Shown here: positions 26,645 through 35,343 of the stretch, one piece after another
Position numbering within the stretch: position 1 is the stretch's first letter
Layout: each line of letters opens with the position of its first letter
From: EB88 sp965199135
GTDB lineage: Bacteria > Acidobacteriota > Terriglobia > Terriglobales > Acidobacteriaceae
Direction: 5' to 3'
DNA length: 64,000 nucleotides
Assembly: GCA_965199135.1 (NCBI GenBank)
Contig: OZ240685.1
Location: 2,232,001-2,296,000 of the forward strand
Made by a program: the position numbers and the translations under genes
The notes under the pieces: model-generated
Seen by the model: the letters and a program-made list of their open reading frames with translations, nothing else
Database searches by the model: none
Told to the model about the DNA's origin: nothing

Positions 26645-26878
26645 TCAGCTTGTCTGCGTTCTTCGCGTATCGACGCGGTCGCGCAGGGCCTCGGAGACCG
26701 TGGGGTAAAGTTCGTAGGTCATATCAATTCGGAAGCGAGCGGCCCTGCAGAGGTAAGTCCACCCGGCATCGAGCAAGTCCCGCCATGCTTGTTTCTTTCT
26801 TCGGCCGGGCTGCGGTCCGCGACTTATCACCGCAAGGTCCGTTCCTGCTGGAGACGCCCGTTTGTGCGCGACACGCAA
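26645..26878 (-). CDS. Doubtful small ORF in the receptor/P450 gap
   Basis: The 416-base gap between the receptor start and the P450 holds this 77-codon frame. Its C-terminal half (GWTYLCRAARFRIDMTYELY) looks somewhat protein-like, but there is no recognisable domain, no good ribosome-binding site, and it points into the receptor promoter. It may be chance. Apart from this frame and the promoter at 26558-26587, I see nothing in the gap. Confidence 0.15.
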   Translation of the reverse strand: MRVAHKRASPAGTDLAVISRGPQPGRRKKQAWRDLLDAGWTYLCRAARFRIDMTYELYPTVSEALRDRVDTRRTQTS

Positions 26879-26921
26879 CTTACAGCAGGGTGTTTCTCGG
26901 AGAAGCAGCTAGCATGGACCG

Positions 26922-28316
26922 ATGACTGCTGCACCGATCGATATTCGTGCTCTGCCCGGATCAAAGTACCCGCCCGGCCCTCGCCTTCTGCCGCGCGTGC
27001 TGAGCGGACGTGCCTTTCGCGAGAACCCGATGGACGTGCTCGCGGAAAATGCGCGGGAGTATGGCGACCTGGTGCACTTTCGTGGCTTCGAGTGCCACAT
27101 TTACCAGTTCAACCACCCGACGCTGATCGCGGAGATCATGATCGAGCATGAGCGGCGGAATCGCCGGGCGCTCGTAATGCAGCGTGCGCGCGCGTTGCTT
27201 GGCGAGGGGCTGCTGACCAGTGAAGAGCCGCTGCACATGCGGCAGCGGCGGCTTGCAGCGCCGGCGTTCCACCGCCAGCGGGTTGCGGCGTATGGCGACA
27301 TCATCGGGCAGTTTGCGACCGAGGTCACCGAGGGCTGGGTGTCGGGGAGCTTTCTCGCCCACCCGCAGATGCTGCTGCTTGCGCTGCGTATCGTGGGCAA
27401 ATGTTTGTTCAATATCGATGATGTCGCCGAGGCGAAACGGATCGCCGCCGCCGTCGCCGAGTTCATGGTGACGCCGCCGCCGACGTGGGTGCCGTACAAA
27501 CTCATCGAGCAGCTGCAGCGGGTTCCCTTTGGCCCCATGCGCAAGGTGCAGAACGGCATCGATGCGCTGGACCGCATCCTCTACGGCATGATCGCGGAGC
27601 GTCGGGCAAACCCTGGCGATCGCGGGGACCTGCTCTCCATGCTGCTCGCAGCAGAAGACACCGAAGAAGCCGCCGCGGGTGGCGACACCCGGATGAGCGA
27701 CAAGCAGGTGCGCGATGAATGCCTGACCGTACTGCTTGCCGGGCATGAGACGACTGCGAACTCACTGAGCTTTGCACTGTGGCTCCTGGCGAAGCACCCG
27801 GCAGTGCAGGAAGAGGGCCACCGGGAAGCAGCCAGCGTCCTCGGCGACCGCGTGGCAAGCGCAGCCGACTACCCGAACCTGAAGTACGCCTACATGATCT
27901 TTGCGGAAGCGATGCGGCTTTACCCAACCGTGTGGGTGCTGGGGCGCAGCAGCGGGCCTGAGCCATACGAGTTCCACGGTTTTGAGATTGAGCCCGGGGC
28001 GATGCTGCTGGCGCCCCAGATCGTGCTGCACCAGGACCCGCGCTTCTGGGACGAGCCGAAGCGGTTCAATCCCTCGCGCTTTGCCAATGAAGGAAGGAGC
28101 AGCCGTCCGAAGTTCGCGTACTTTCCCTTCGGCGGGGGATCGCGCCAGTGTATCGGCGAGGGTCTGGCATGGATGGAGGGCGTTCTGGTACTTGCGACGA
28201 TCCTGCGTGACTGGAAGCTTGACCCGGTGCCAGGCGCACCCGCGGAGCTCCCGATCAATCCGTCCGTCAATCTCCGGCCGAAGGATGGCGTTCCGCTCCA
28301 GTTCACACGCCGCTAG
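26922..28316 (+). CDS. Cytochrome P450
   Basis: Heme-thiolate monooxygenase of about 464 residues. The N-terminus is proline-rich (KYPPGPRLLPR), as in CYP proteins. The I-helix oxygen-binding motif AGHETT is near residue 276, the K-helix EAMR near 330, and the heme-binding loop FPFGGGSRQCIG near 402-413 with the ligand Cys. The overall style resembles eukaryote-like class II bacterial P450s such as CYP102/CYP4-type soluble forms, and there is no N-terminal membrane anchor. No ferredoxin or reductase gene is adjacent, so the electron donor is elsewhere. Substrate unknown. The gene stands alone, after the long gap upstream. Confidence 0.93.
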   Translation: MTAAPIDIRALPGSKYPPGPRLLPRVLSGRAFRENPMDVLAENAREYGDLVHFRGFECHIYQFNHPTLIAEIMIEHERRNRRALVMQRARALLGEGLLTSEEPLHMRQRRLAAPAFHRQRVAAYGDIIGQFATEVTEGWVSGSFLAHPQMLLLALRIVGKCLFNIDDVAEAKRIAAAVAEFMVTPPPTWVPYKLIEQLQRVPFGPMRKVQNGIDALDRILYGMIAERRANPGDRGDLLSMLLAAEDTEEAAAGGDTRMSDKQVRDECLTVLLAGHETTANSLSFALWLLAKHPAVQEEGHREAASVLGDRVASAADYPNLKYAYMIFAEAMRLYPTVWVLGRSSGPEPYEFHGFEIEPGAMLLAPQIVLHQDPRFWDEPKRFNPSRFANEGRSSRPKFAYFPFGGGSRQCIGEGLAWMEGVLVLATILRDWKLDPVPGAPAELPINPSVNLRPKDGVPLQFTRR

Positions 28317-28642
28317 GTTGCTCACGCGCTGGGTGCAAGCACGGGTCCGGCGCAGCCTCTGTGATGGCCCTTACACGCCGCGCGGGAGCACGTATGCTCC
28401 CAGCGAGAGCACGGGCCCATTCCCATTGTCGCCGCATATCGCCTCAAAACGACCGACCCTACCGCGCACCAAGGCCAGGGAAGACACTGCAGGGGAGCGG
28501 CCAGGCGGTGAGGGTTCAATAACGCCGGCACGCGCTCTGCCGGAGTTTCCGGAACCCTGAGCCCGCTGCGAGGAGCGTGACACGGAGCCCCGTCAGGACT
28601 GGGTGGGAAGCTTGTTCAAGGTGAGCTGAGCTGCGGAAATGG
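28317..28642. other. Gene-free gap with hairpins
   Basis: No supportable gene. A perfect 7-bp stem GGGAGCA/TGCTCCC around CGTA at 28384-28401 lies 68 bases past the P450 stop and may terminate it, although no T-run follows. The rest shows only short G+C-rich inverted repeats. Confidence 0.3.
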
Positions 28643-28731
28643 CGGAGAGAGAGGGATTCGAACCCCCGATACCCGTAAAGGTATGGCTGATTTCGAGTCA
28701 GCTGCATTCGACCGGACTCTGCCATCTCTCC
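28643..28731 (-). tRNA. tRNA-Ser (CGA)
   Basis: An 89-base cloverleaf on the minus strand: acceptor GGAGAGA pairing TCTCTCC, anticodon loop CTCGAAA (anticodon CGA), a long variable arm (CCATACCTTTACGGGTATCG region) as required for class II tRNA-Ser, and T-loop GGTTCGAATCC. The 3' CCA is not encoded (GCC follows). Confidence 0.95.
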
Positions 28732-28832
28732 GCGGAGTGCCGCATTGGTGCGGACTTTGAGAAGTTTACCACGGTCACCTCGTCTCCGAAGGCGACGGTT
28801 GGAAGCCTTGCTGCCGCTGCTACCATCGCTGC

Positions 28833-29765
28833 ATGTTGCCCGCCTCCCCAGCTTCCGCTCCCGTTTCCGCAGCGATGATTCCTCCCGCTGCCGGGGCTGC
28901 GGCGCCGGAAAAGGAGAGGCCCTGGGCGCCCTGGATCTCGCTGGGCTGCTACCTCATGCAGTCCGAGGTGCATACGTACGCGTTCTCGGTCGCAGCCAAC
29001 GCGATCCTGTCGCTCTTTCCGTTCATCGTGATGATGTTCACCATTGCTCGCCGGGTCTTCCATTCGGAGACGATGGTGAGCGTAATTGGCGACATGCTGC
29101 ACTACTTTCTGCCGGCGAACCAGGACTTCGTCGTACGCAACATGAGCCTGCTGGTGCATCCGCATGGGAGCGTCCAGCTGGTCTCGGTGTTGACCCTGGT
29201 GGTCTCGTCTTCGGGCGTGTTTCTACCGCTCGAGGTTGCGCTCAACCGGGTGTGGGGTGTGGAGACGAACCGCTCCTACCTGATGAACCAGCTCCTTTCG
29301 CTGGGTCTCGCGCTTGGTGTGGGCCTGCTGGCACTGTTCTCGGTCAGCCTGACGGCACTGCAGCAGCGGGTGCTCTCGTTTGTCTTCTTTGGCCACACGC
29401 AGAACATCTTCTTCGCGTTGCTGGGCGGATCGTTTCTGCAGATCACCGCGGCGTTTCTCTCGATCTCGATCTTTTTCATCATCTACTGGGTGTTGCCCAA
29501 CCGGACGCTGCCGTTCGGTGCCGTGCTGCCGACAGCGATCGTAGTCGGTCTGCTGTGGGAGGTGGCGAAGGTGGTCTACGTGCACGCACTGCGATGGATG
29601 GACCTGCAGGCGGTGTACGGGCCCTTTGCCGTTTCAGTCGGGCTGATGATGTGGGCCTTTGTGACCGGGCTTCTGCTGCTCGCCGGCGCCCATTTCTCGG
29701 CCACACGCTATGCCAAAGCGCTCGTGAAAGGCGTGGAAGTGCAGGCCGGGGCGAAAGCGCGCTAG
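28833..29765 (+). CDS. YihY/BrkB-family inner-membrane protein
   Basis: About 310 residues with six predicted transmembrane helices and the family landmarks FSVAANAILSLFPFIVMM near the N-terminus, LPLEVALNRVWGVE in the middle and VYGPFAVSVGLMMWAF near the end. The family (formerly mis-annotated as ribonuclease BN) is of uncertain function, perhaps membrane transport or envelope stability. An alanine/proline-rich cytoplasmic N-terminus of about 35 residues precedes the first helix; a later ATG (codon 15) could be the true start. Its stop overlaps the convergent beta-propeller gene by 4 bases. Confidence 0.88.
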   Translation: MLPASPASAPVSAAMIPPAAGAAAPEKERPWAPWISLGCYLMQSEVHTYAFSVAANAILSLFPFIVMMFTIARRVFHSETMVSVIGDMLHYFLPANQDFVVRNMSLLVHPHGSVQLVSVLTLVVSSSGVFLPLEVALNRVWGVETNRSYLMNQLLSLGLALGVGLLALFSVSLTALQQRVLSFVFFGHTQNIFFALLGGSFLQITAAFLSISIFFIIYWVLPNRTLPFGAVLPTAIVVGLLWEVAKVVYVHALRWMDLQAVYGPFAVSVGLMMWAFVTGLLLLAGAHFSATRYAKALVKGVEVQAGAKAR

Positions 29766-30988
29766 CGCGGCAGCCGAAAGGCCTTGTCGACGATCGCATC
29801 CGGCGCAGCGCCTGCCGGCAGCAGGGTGAAGAGCGAGCCATAGACCGGCTCCTTGCGCAGGTTGCGGCTCAGGGTCCGCACCACCGAGACGTCGCCCGAG
29901 CGGGTGTCGACCGCGAGCAGGAGGTGGCCGTCGGCAGAAAACGCCACGGCTCCCGGGCCATCGCCCACATGCACAGTGTTCACGAGCTTGCCATCATCGA
30001 CCGAGTACACCGCGACCGTGTCGGCATCCTGGTTCGCGACCCACAGCAGGGAGTTGTCCGCGCTGACCACGCCTGCGTTTGGGTGCGAGCCGATCAGCGA
30101 AGCTCCGCCGACCTCGTTGGTGCCGGTCGCGATCTCGGAGATTGTGTCCGCGCCCCGATCCGCGACAAAGATCTCGCCACCATCTGGCTTCTGGATCAGC
30201 TTCACCGGTTCCTTGCCCACGTCGAGCATGGCGAGCAGACAGTCATTTTCTTCGTCGCTGCTCGCCGTCTTCTTTTCCGGCAGCGTCTTCAAACCTACGA
30301 CCATCACCTGCGCACCACCCGAGCAGGCGACGAAGACCTTGGATGAATCGGGCAGGATGCTGAGGCTGGCTGCTCCGGGGCAGCCGGCGAACGAGGAGCG
30401 GAGCTTTGGCAGGGCGTCACCGCGCAGATCAAGAAGACTGATGCTGCCACTTTGATGGTTTGCGACCACGAGTGTGCTGTCATTCGGCGCAACCGCAAGC
30501 GGGCCGGGATCCTCACCCACACCGACAACCCCGAGAACCTGGCGAGAGGCGGGATCAATGACAGACACGCTGTTATCTCCGGCGTTTGCCACGTAGACGC
30601 GCTTGCCTGTGGAGGACACTGCTATGGCCGCAGGCTGTCGGCCGATCGAAAGGGTCGCAGCGACGCGATTGTGTTCCGCATCGATGATCGTGAACGCGCC
30701 CTTGTCGTTCGCCCCGCCCCAGCTGGCGGCGTAAACCTCGTTGTGCGTGGGGCTGGCTGCGAGCGCGGCGGGATGGCTGCCGACGGGGAGACTGATGACC
30801 TTCTCGATATGCACAAGATCGAGCACCGTGACCGTGTCGCTGCCGCTGTTCGCGATGTACGCGTACTCCCGGTAGTCCGATGGATACTGCGGAAAGGCGC
30901 CGGTACGGCATCCTGTGAGCGCAAACGTGACACCAAGCCCCAGAACAAGAAGGAGCGATCGGGATGGGAGGGGACAAGGCAGGCGCAT
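29762..30988 (-). CDS. YVTN-type beta-propeller lipoprotein
   Basis: About 408 residues. A lipoprotein leader (LLLVLGLGVTFALTGC) precedes a Cys, after which about seven propeller repeats follow, each with YVANxGDNSVSVID-like strands (YAYIANSGSDTVTVLD, VYVANAGDNSVSVID, LVVANHQSGSISLLD, IFVADRGADTISEI, LWVANQDADTVAVY). Such propellers are usually extracytoplasmic binding or scaffold proteins; no catalytic residues are evident. The ATG at 30988 was chosen because it starts the lipoprotein signal; the frame opens earlier at 31057 without signal-like sequence. Function unknown. Confidence 0.85.
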   Translation of the reverse strand: MRLPCPLPSRSLLLVLGLGVTFALTGCRTGAFPQYPSDYREYAYIANSGSDTVTVLDLVHIEKVISLPVGSHPAALAASPTHNEVYAASWGGANDKGAFTIIDAEHNRVAATLSIGRQPAAIAVSSTGKRVYVANAGDNSVSVIDPASRQVLGVVGVGEDPGPLAVAPNDSTLVVANHQSGSISLLDLRGDALPKLRSSFAGCPGAASLSILPDSSKVFVACSGGAQVMVVGLKTLPEKKTASSDEENDCLLAMLDVGKEPVKLIQKPDGGEIFVADRGADTISEIATGTNEVGGASLIGSHPNAGVVSADNSLLWVANQDADTVAVYSVDDGKLVNTVHVGDGPGAVAFSADGHLLLAVDTRSGDVSVVRTLSRNLRKEPVYGSLFTLLPAGAAPDAIVDKAFRLPR

Positions 30989-31044
30989 GGGTTCTTTGCC
31001 ACTGTACGCGATTGCCGCGATCCCGCCCTCCGGGGGCAACAGAA

Positions 31045-31068
31045 AGGCTGCCCCCATAGGAGCAGCCT
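31045..31068 (-). terminator. Rho-independent terminator of the DAHP synthase gene
   Basis: Read leftward: AGGCTGC, a 10-base loop, GCAGCCT, then TTTCTG. Located 19 bases past the stop of the leftward aroF gene. Confidence 0.7.
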
Positions 31069-31086
31069 CGGTGAGGGCAGCGTGCG

Positions 31087-32142
31087 TTACACCGCGGCCG
31101 GCTCCATCACATAGCTGTTATGCGGTACGTTGCGGCCCACGATCGCTGCGATCTGCGAGCTCTCCGCCATCAGCTGCGTGAACTGGTCAGGGTAGAGCGA
31201 CTGGGCGCCATCGGAGAGTGCGCGGTCTGGCTGGTTGTGTACCTCGACGATCAGGCCATCGGCGCCACAGGCCACCGCGGCACGCGCCATCGAGAGCACC
31301 TTGTCGCGCTTGCCTGTGCCATGGCTTGGGTCGACCACGATCGGCAGGTGCGACAGTTGCTGGGCCGCGGGAACCACGCTGAGGTCAAGCGTATTGCGGG
31401 TGTGGTCGGCAAAGGTGCGGATGCCACGCTCGCAGAGGATCACTTCGTAGTTGCCTTCACTCATGATGTACTCGGCGGCCATCAGCAGCTCTTCGAGCGT
31501 CGCCGACATGCCACGCTTGAGCAGCACCGGCTTGCGCTTGCGGCCGGCAGCGCGCAGAAGCGAGTAGTTCTGCATGTTGCGTGCGCCGATCTGGATCACG
31601 TCTGCATACGCCGCGACGAGGTCGAGCGCGTCCTGATCGATCGCTTCGGTGACGATGCGCATGCCGGTCCGCTCGCGGATCTCGGCCATGATCGACAGTG
31701 CTTGTTCGCCAAGGCCCTGGAAGGCGTACGGCGATGTGCGCGGCTTGTACGCACCACCCCGGAAGAATTGTGCGCCGGCGGCTGCTACGAGGTCCGCGGT
31801 CTCAAAGGCCTGGTCACGAGTCTCGACGGAGCAGGGTCCGGCAACGATCATCAGGTCGCGTCCACCGACCGTGATGTCGGTGCCGGGGAAGCGGATGATC
31901 GTGTTCTCTTCCTTCACATCGCGAGACACGAGCTTGTACGGCTTTGAAACGCGGATGACCTCGGCGACGCCGGGCAGCTCGGAGATGCTGCTCTGGTCCA
32001 CTTCGCCCCGGTTGCCGGTGATGCCAATGGCGGTACGCTGTGCGCCCGGCAGCGGATGCGGGCGAAGACCCAGCCCTTCAATCCGGGTGCACACCGCGGC
32101 AATCTGCTCCTCGGTGGCATACGACTTCATCACGACTAGCAT
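31087..32142 (-). CDS. aroF: 3-deoxy-7-phosphoheptulonate (DAHP) synthase, type I-beta
   Basis: First enzyme of the shikimate pathway: phosphoenolpyruvate plus erythrose-4-phosphate to DAHP. An N-terminal ferredoxin-like regulatory domain (about residues 1-80, MLVVMKSYATEEQIAAVCTR) is fused to the TIM-barrel (MIVAGPCSVET, FFRGGAYKPRTSPYAFQGLG, PVLLKRGMSATLEE, VILCERGIRTF, PIVVDPSHGTGKRD). Conserved metal ligands Cys, His, Glu and Asp are present within those motifs. About 351 residues, the usual length of the AroA(Ibeta)/AroF group. AAGGAGAGG precedes the ATG. The N-terminal domain suggests feedback control by tyrosine or phenylalanine (family knowledge). Own terminator downstream. Confidence 0.95.
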   Translation of the reverse strand: MLVVMKSYATEEQIAAVCTRIEGLGLRPHPLPGAQRTAIGITGNRGEVDQSSISELPGVAEVIRVSKPYKLVSRDVKEENTIIRFPGTDITVGGRDLMIVAGPCSVETRDQAFETADLVAAAGAQFFRGGAYKPRTSPYAFQGLGEQALSIMAEIRERTGMRIVTEAIDQDALDLVAAYADVIQIGARNMQNYSLLRAAGRKRKPVLLKRGMSATLEELLMAAEYIMSEGNYEVILCERGIRTFADHTRNTLDLSVVPAAQQLSHLPIVVDPSHGTGKRDKVLSMARAAVACGADGLIVEVHNQPDRALSDGAQSLYPDQFTQLMAESSQIAAIVGRNVPHNSYVMEPAAV

Positions 32143-32199
32143 GCGAAAACCTCTCCTTCTGAGTGTAGCGCGAGAGCTTCCCCAGTTGGAGAATCGCTA

Positions 32200-32355
32200 T
32201 CAATCAGGCGGTGCAGCGGTCGTGCGGGAGGAGCAGAGGACGTAGGTGAGATAGCCCAGTTGGATCGCCCAGGCAAAGGCATAGCCGATCAGCACGTGGC
32301 GGTGAGCCATGTCGCTCGTGTACGTCGACCAAAAGCCGTGCAGGCCGTGGATCAT
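32200..32355 (-). CDS. ccmD: CcmD-like small membrane protein
   Basis: A 51-residue protein with a single helix (VLIGYAFAWAIQLGYLTYVL) after a short N-terminus (GLHGFWSTYTSDMAHRH). Its ATG overlaps the ccmC stop by 4 bases. Position, size and one-helix layout match CcmD, which releases holo-CcmE from the CcmABC complex. Sequence similarity within the family is always weak, so the name rests largely on context. Confidence 0.65.
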   Translation of the reverse strand: MIHGLHGFWSTYTSDMAHRHVLIGYAFAWAIQLGYLTYVLCSSRTTAAPPD

Positions 32356-33098
32356 GCGCGGTCTCCGGCAGGCAGTGAGGAGCCGTGGTTCGGGGAGGCA
32401 GGCCGTGCCAGCAGTGCTTCGGTCGCCAGGTCGGCGGCTCGCTCGGCCCGCAGCACACGGCTGTAACGTACAGCCGCCACGAACAGGCCCCACATCAACC
32501 AGCCTGTGATGTTCCAGCGTAGCGCCGGCAGCATGCTCGCATCCACGCCCGAGCCGGGGCCCCCGAAGAAGACGGGTCCTGGGTGCTGGGTTCGCCACCA
32601 GCGGGTGCTCATGTACACCAGTGGCACATCGAGGTACCCGAAAATCGCCATCACGGCGGCGAGCGTGCGCATGGAGGCGCCTTCGGCAAAGCTCCGCAGC
32701 AGCAGGTACGCAAGGTAGATCAGCCACAGGATCAGCGTGGAGGTCAGCCGCTCATCCCAGGTCCACCAGATCCCCCAGGCGGCGCGGCCCCAGAGGGAGC
32801 CGGTGACCAGGCCGACGGTGCAAAAGACCACGCCCATTTCGGCAGCCGCCTGGGCCACGGCGTCTGCCTGCAGCGCGAACGCTGGCCTGCGATGACGCAG
32901 CACAAGGTAGGTGATGGAGGCGGCGAGGTTCAGCGCAAAGAAAACCGAGGTGCCGATCCAGGCGGGAAGGTGGTAATAGAAGATGCGGCTCAGGTCGCCC
33001 TGCGCCGCGTCCGCAGGCACCACGAAGAATGCGACACGCAGACCATTTCCCAGGATCAAGAGGGTTGCAATGAGCCAGACTGTTCGAAACGCCTTCAC
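32352..33098 (-). CDS. ccmC: Heme exporter/heme-handling protein CcmC
   Basis: Integral membrane protein of about 248 residues with six helices. The tryptophan-rich WWD domain characteristic of CcmC/CcmF is present as WGRAAWGIWWTWDERLTSTLILW. The paired periplasmic histidines are seen in IFYYHLPAW and in the late W-W region (STRWWRTQHPG). It presents heme to CcmE in System I cytochrome c biogenesis. GTG start preceded by AAGGAG 8 bases upstream. It forms a two-gene unit with the ccmD-like gene. Confidence 0.93.
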   Translation of the reverse strand: MKAFRTVWLIATLLILGNGLRVAFFVVPADAAQGDLSRIFYYHLPAWIGTSVFFALNLAASITYLVLRHRRPAFALQADAVAQAAAEMGVVFCTVGLVTGSLWGRAAWGIWWTWDERLTSTLILWLIYLAYLLLRSFAEGASMRTLAAVMAIFGYLDVPLVYMSTRWWRTQHPGPVFFGGPGSGVDASMLPALRWNITGWLMWGLFVAAVRYSRVLRAERAADLATEALLARPASPNHGSSLPAGDRA

Positions 33099-33238
33099 TC
33101 GCTGCTCCTTCCTCGCTTGATCAGTGTAAATCTAGAGGAGGTGTCAGAAGGGTACGACGCGCATCCCACTGTGAGCCAATGCACTTGGGAGCCATAGACG
33201 TCCCGCGAGGGGCCGATTCAAGAGGTTCGGGAGGGTAG

Positions 33239-33469
33239 ATGAGTTTAGCTCTGGCAATCGTGATCTTGGTGGTAGGTACGGGACTTTTCGCTGTCGGGAT
33301 TGCAGGACAGATTGCGCTCGGACGGCGCAGGAAAGAGGCGACGAATGCTGGAGATCGTGCCGGCGCTCGCCTGGTGCTGACGCTGGCCGCCATCATCGTA
33401 GGCGCCTGGATGGCGATTATTTCGGCCGTGGCCCTGCTGCACTCACACGCCCACCACATCGCCAGCTAA
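33239..33469 (+). CDS. Small two-helix membrane protein, function unknown
   Basis: 76 residues: an N-terminal helix (LALAIVILVVGTGLFAVGI), a basic loop (RRRKEATNAGDRAGAR) and a second helix (VLTLAAIIVGAWMAIISAV), ending His-rich (HSHAHH). GGGAGGG sits 5 bases before the ATG. It lies on the opposite strand between ccmB and ccmC; its stop overlaps the ccmB stop by 4 bases. Not recognised. Confidence 0.7.
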   Translation: MSLALAIVILVVGTGLFAVGIAGQIALGRRRKEATNAGDRAGARLVLTLAAIIVGAWMAIISAVALLHSHAHHIAS

Positions 33470-34146
33470 CCTTCCGTGTTGAGCACGATGCCGAACAGCA
33501 GTACGGCTGCGGTGGTGAAGACGACATCGTAGCCAGCAAGCATCTGGATCCAGAGCCACGCATCGCTCTCACCGGTGAAGACCGCCCCAAGGGCAGAGGT
33601 CATGGCAAGCAGCGCCGGAATGAAGATCGGGAAGAGCAGCAGCGGCAGCAGCAGCTCTCTCGATCGCGTCCGCAGCGAGAGCGCCGCAAAGAAGACGCCG
33701 TTGCCGATCAGTGACCAGGTGCCGAGCGGCAGGATCAACAGGAGCAGTGCCGGCGAGCCTTTCACGTCCAGGTTGTAGAAGATGGTGAACAGGGGCGCGA
33801 GGATCAGCTCCACCACGGTGACAAATAGGAAATTGGCGACGATCTTGCCCAACAACAAGGCCGATGGTGGACACGGGCTCATGCGGAGGGCGTCGAGCAC
33901 ACCACCACGGAGTTCGCGCGACCAGGCCTGGTTGAGGGCACCAGTGGCTGCGAAGAGAATGGCGACGCAGAGCACCCCGCTTGCAATCTGCCGCGCCTCG
34001 GCACGGGTCGGATCGAACGCAAGTGAAAACAGCACCACGACCAGCAGCGCCAGGAAGAGCATGGCGTTGAGGGCGTCCTTCGAACGCCACTCCAGGCGGA
34101 GATCCTTAGCCACCTGCACCCGCACAGCATGCCAGTAGCGCGTCAT
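33466..34146 (-). CDS. ccmB: Heme ABC exporter permease CcmB
   Basis: About 226 residues with six helices. Landmarks: KDLRLEWRSKDALNAMLFLALLVV, SRELRGGVLDALRMSP (the EAA-like loop) and ALLLGKIVANFLF. It forms the membrane part of the CcmAB complex that uses ATP to release CcmE from CcmC. The ATG overlaps the ybaK-like stop by 4 bases (ATGA). Confidence 0.92.
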   Translation of the reverse strand: MTRYWHAVRVQVAKDLRLEWRSKDALNAMLFLALLVVVLFSLAFDPTRAEARQIASGVLCVAILFAATGALNQAWSRELRGGVLDALRMSPCPPSALLLGKIVANFLFVTVVELILAPLFTIFYNLDVKGSPALLLLILPLGTWSLIGNGVFFAALSLRTRSRELLLPLLLFPIFIPALLAMTSALGAVFTGESDAWLWIQMLAGYDVVFTTAAVLLFGIVLNTEG

Positions 34147-34646
34147 GGCTGCTTGGGTGACGCAGCCGTGAGGTCGGCAAGCGTTGCCCCTGTGGCGCGG
34201 AGGTAGTCTGCCGGCGCGAGGAAGAGCTGCACGCCCCGCAGGCCAGCGGAGATGCTGATGCGGTCGAACAACTCGATCGTCTCGTCCACAAAGGCAGGCA
34301 AGCGCTTCTTTGCCTCAAGCACCGTGACGCCGCCGCGGATGTAGCCCGTGAGTGCCTGCACCTCGCGCAGCGGAGCGAGCGCGGCTGCACGCACGCCAGC
34401 TGCGGCGGCCAGCTTCTTGAGGTCAAGCTCCGCACTCCCGGGGAGCACGGCGAAGACATGCCCCGCGTGTTCTGTCGCGCACACAAGTGTTTTCCAGACC
34501 TGTTCCGCGGGAAGACCGAGCTTGCGGGCGACGCTCGTCGCGGCAAGATCCTCCGGATCGACTTCGTAGCTGAGCAACTCATACGGAACGCCAAGCAAGT
34601 CGAGCAGCCGCGCTGCGTTCGTCTTCGGGATCGCTGCCTTGCTCAT
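34143..34646 (-). CDS. ybaK: YbaK/EbsC-type aminoacyl-tRNA deacylase
   Basis: About 167 residues of the YbaK/ProX editing family, which hydrolyses mischarged tRNAs such as Cys-tRNA(Pro). Signatures: TNAARLLDLLGVPYELLSYEVD at the N-terminus, VWKTLVCATEHAGHVFAVLPGSAELDLKKLA (the Lys and Pro-Gly active-site region), GYIRGGVTVLEAKKRLPAFVDETI and the C-terminal ISISAGLRGVQLFLAP. It lies between ccmA and ccmB with 4-base stop/start overlaps on both sides, so it is made from the heme-exporter transcript. A functional link to cytochrome c maturation is not known. Confidence 0.92.
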   Translation of the reverse strand: MSKAAIPKTNAARLLDLLGVPYELLSYEVDPEDLAATSVARKLGLPAEQVWKTLVCATEHAGHVFAVLPGSAELDLKKLAAAAGVRAAALAPLREVQALTGYIRGGVTVLEAKKRLPAFVDETIELFDRISISAGLRGVQLFLAPADYLRATGATLADLTAASPKQP

Positions 34647-35317
34647 CGCGGCTCCCGCGTGAGCTCGCCATCGCGCAGCAGCAGCAAATCGTCAGCGATG
34701 GGTTCGGCGAGTTCCCGCTGGTGGGTCGTGAGCACGATGGTGCGGCCGCGATCGCGTTCCCGCGACAGCAGCGTGAGCATGGAGCGCGCGCTCGCCGCGT
34801 CCATGTTCGAGAAGGGTTCGTCGAGCAACAGCAAGTCTGGCTGTGGCAGAAGCACTCGCGCGAGCGACAATCTCTGTCGCATGCCCTGCGAGTAGGCGCG
34901 CAGGGGCTGCTTCAGCGTCGCTTCGAGTGCCACTGCGGCGAGTGCTGCTTCGGGCGTGAGGCAGGGCTGCTCCCGGTAGAGCTCCGCGAAGTAGCTCAGG
35001 TTTTCAAGCCCGGTGTATTCCTCGTACAGCATCGGCGCATGGCTCATGTACCCGATGCGCGCGCGACTGTGTGCCGGTGCATCGCCCCACGCGAGCACGC
35101 TGCCGAAGCTCGGCCGCAGGAGGCCGGCGATGATGCGCAGAAGCGTGGACTTGCCCGCGCCATTCGGGCCAAGAAGCAGGGAGCAGCGGCCCGGCCCGAG
35201 CGCAAGCTCAAGATGACGAAGGACCGGAGCGCCGGCGTACACATGCGACACATCCTCAAGTAGCACAGGGAGGAGCGTCGGAGACACGGCGCCGCGAGTT
35301 GTCGGGGGGTGATCCAT
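34643..35317 (-). CDS. ccmA: Heme ABC exporter ATP-binding protein CcmA
   Basis: About 224 residues. Walker A GPNGAGKST, Q-loop region GYMSHAPMLYEEYTGLEN, ABC signature YSQGMRQRLSLARVL, Walker B LLLLDEPFSNMD and the switch His in LTTHQ. The YSQGMRQR signature and short length are typical of CcmA. It energises CcmB. First gene of the ccmA-ybaK-ccmB unit. The first 15 residues are proline/threonine-rich and weakly supported. Confidence 0.92.
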   Translation of the reverse strand: MDHPPTTRGAVSPTLLPVLLEDVSHVYAGAPVLRHLELALGPGRCSLLLGPNGAGKSTLLRIIAGLLRPSFGSVLAWGDAPAHSRARIGYMSHAPMLYEEYTGLENLSYFAELYREQPCLTPEAALAAVALEATLKQPLRAYSQGMRQRLSLARVLLPQPDLLLLDEPFSNMDAASARSMLTLLSRERDRGRTIVLTTHQRELAEPIADDLLLLRDGELTREPR

Positions 35318-35343
35318 ACAGAACGAACTGAGTATAGCGGGCG

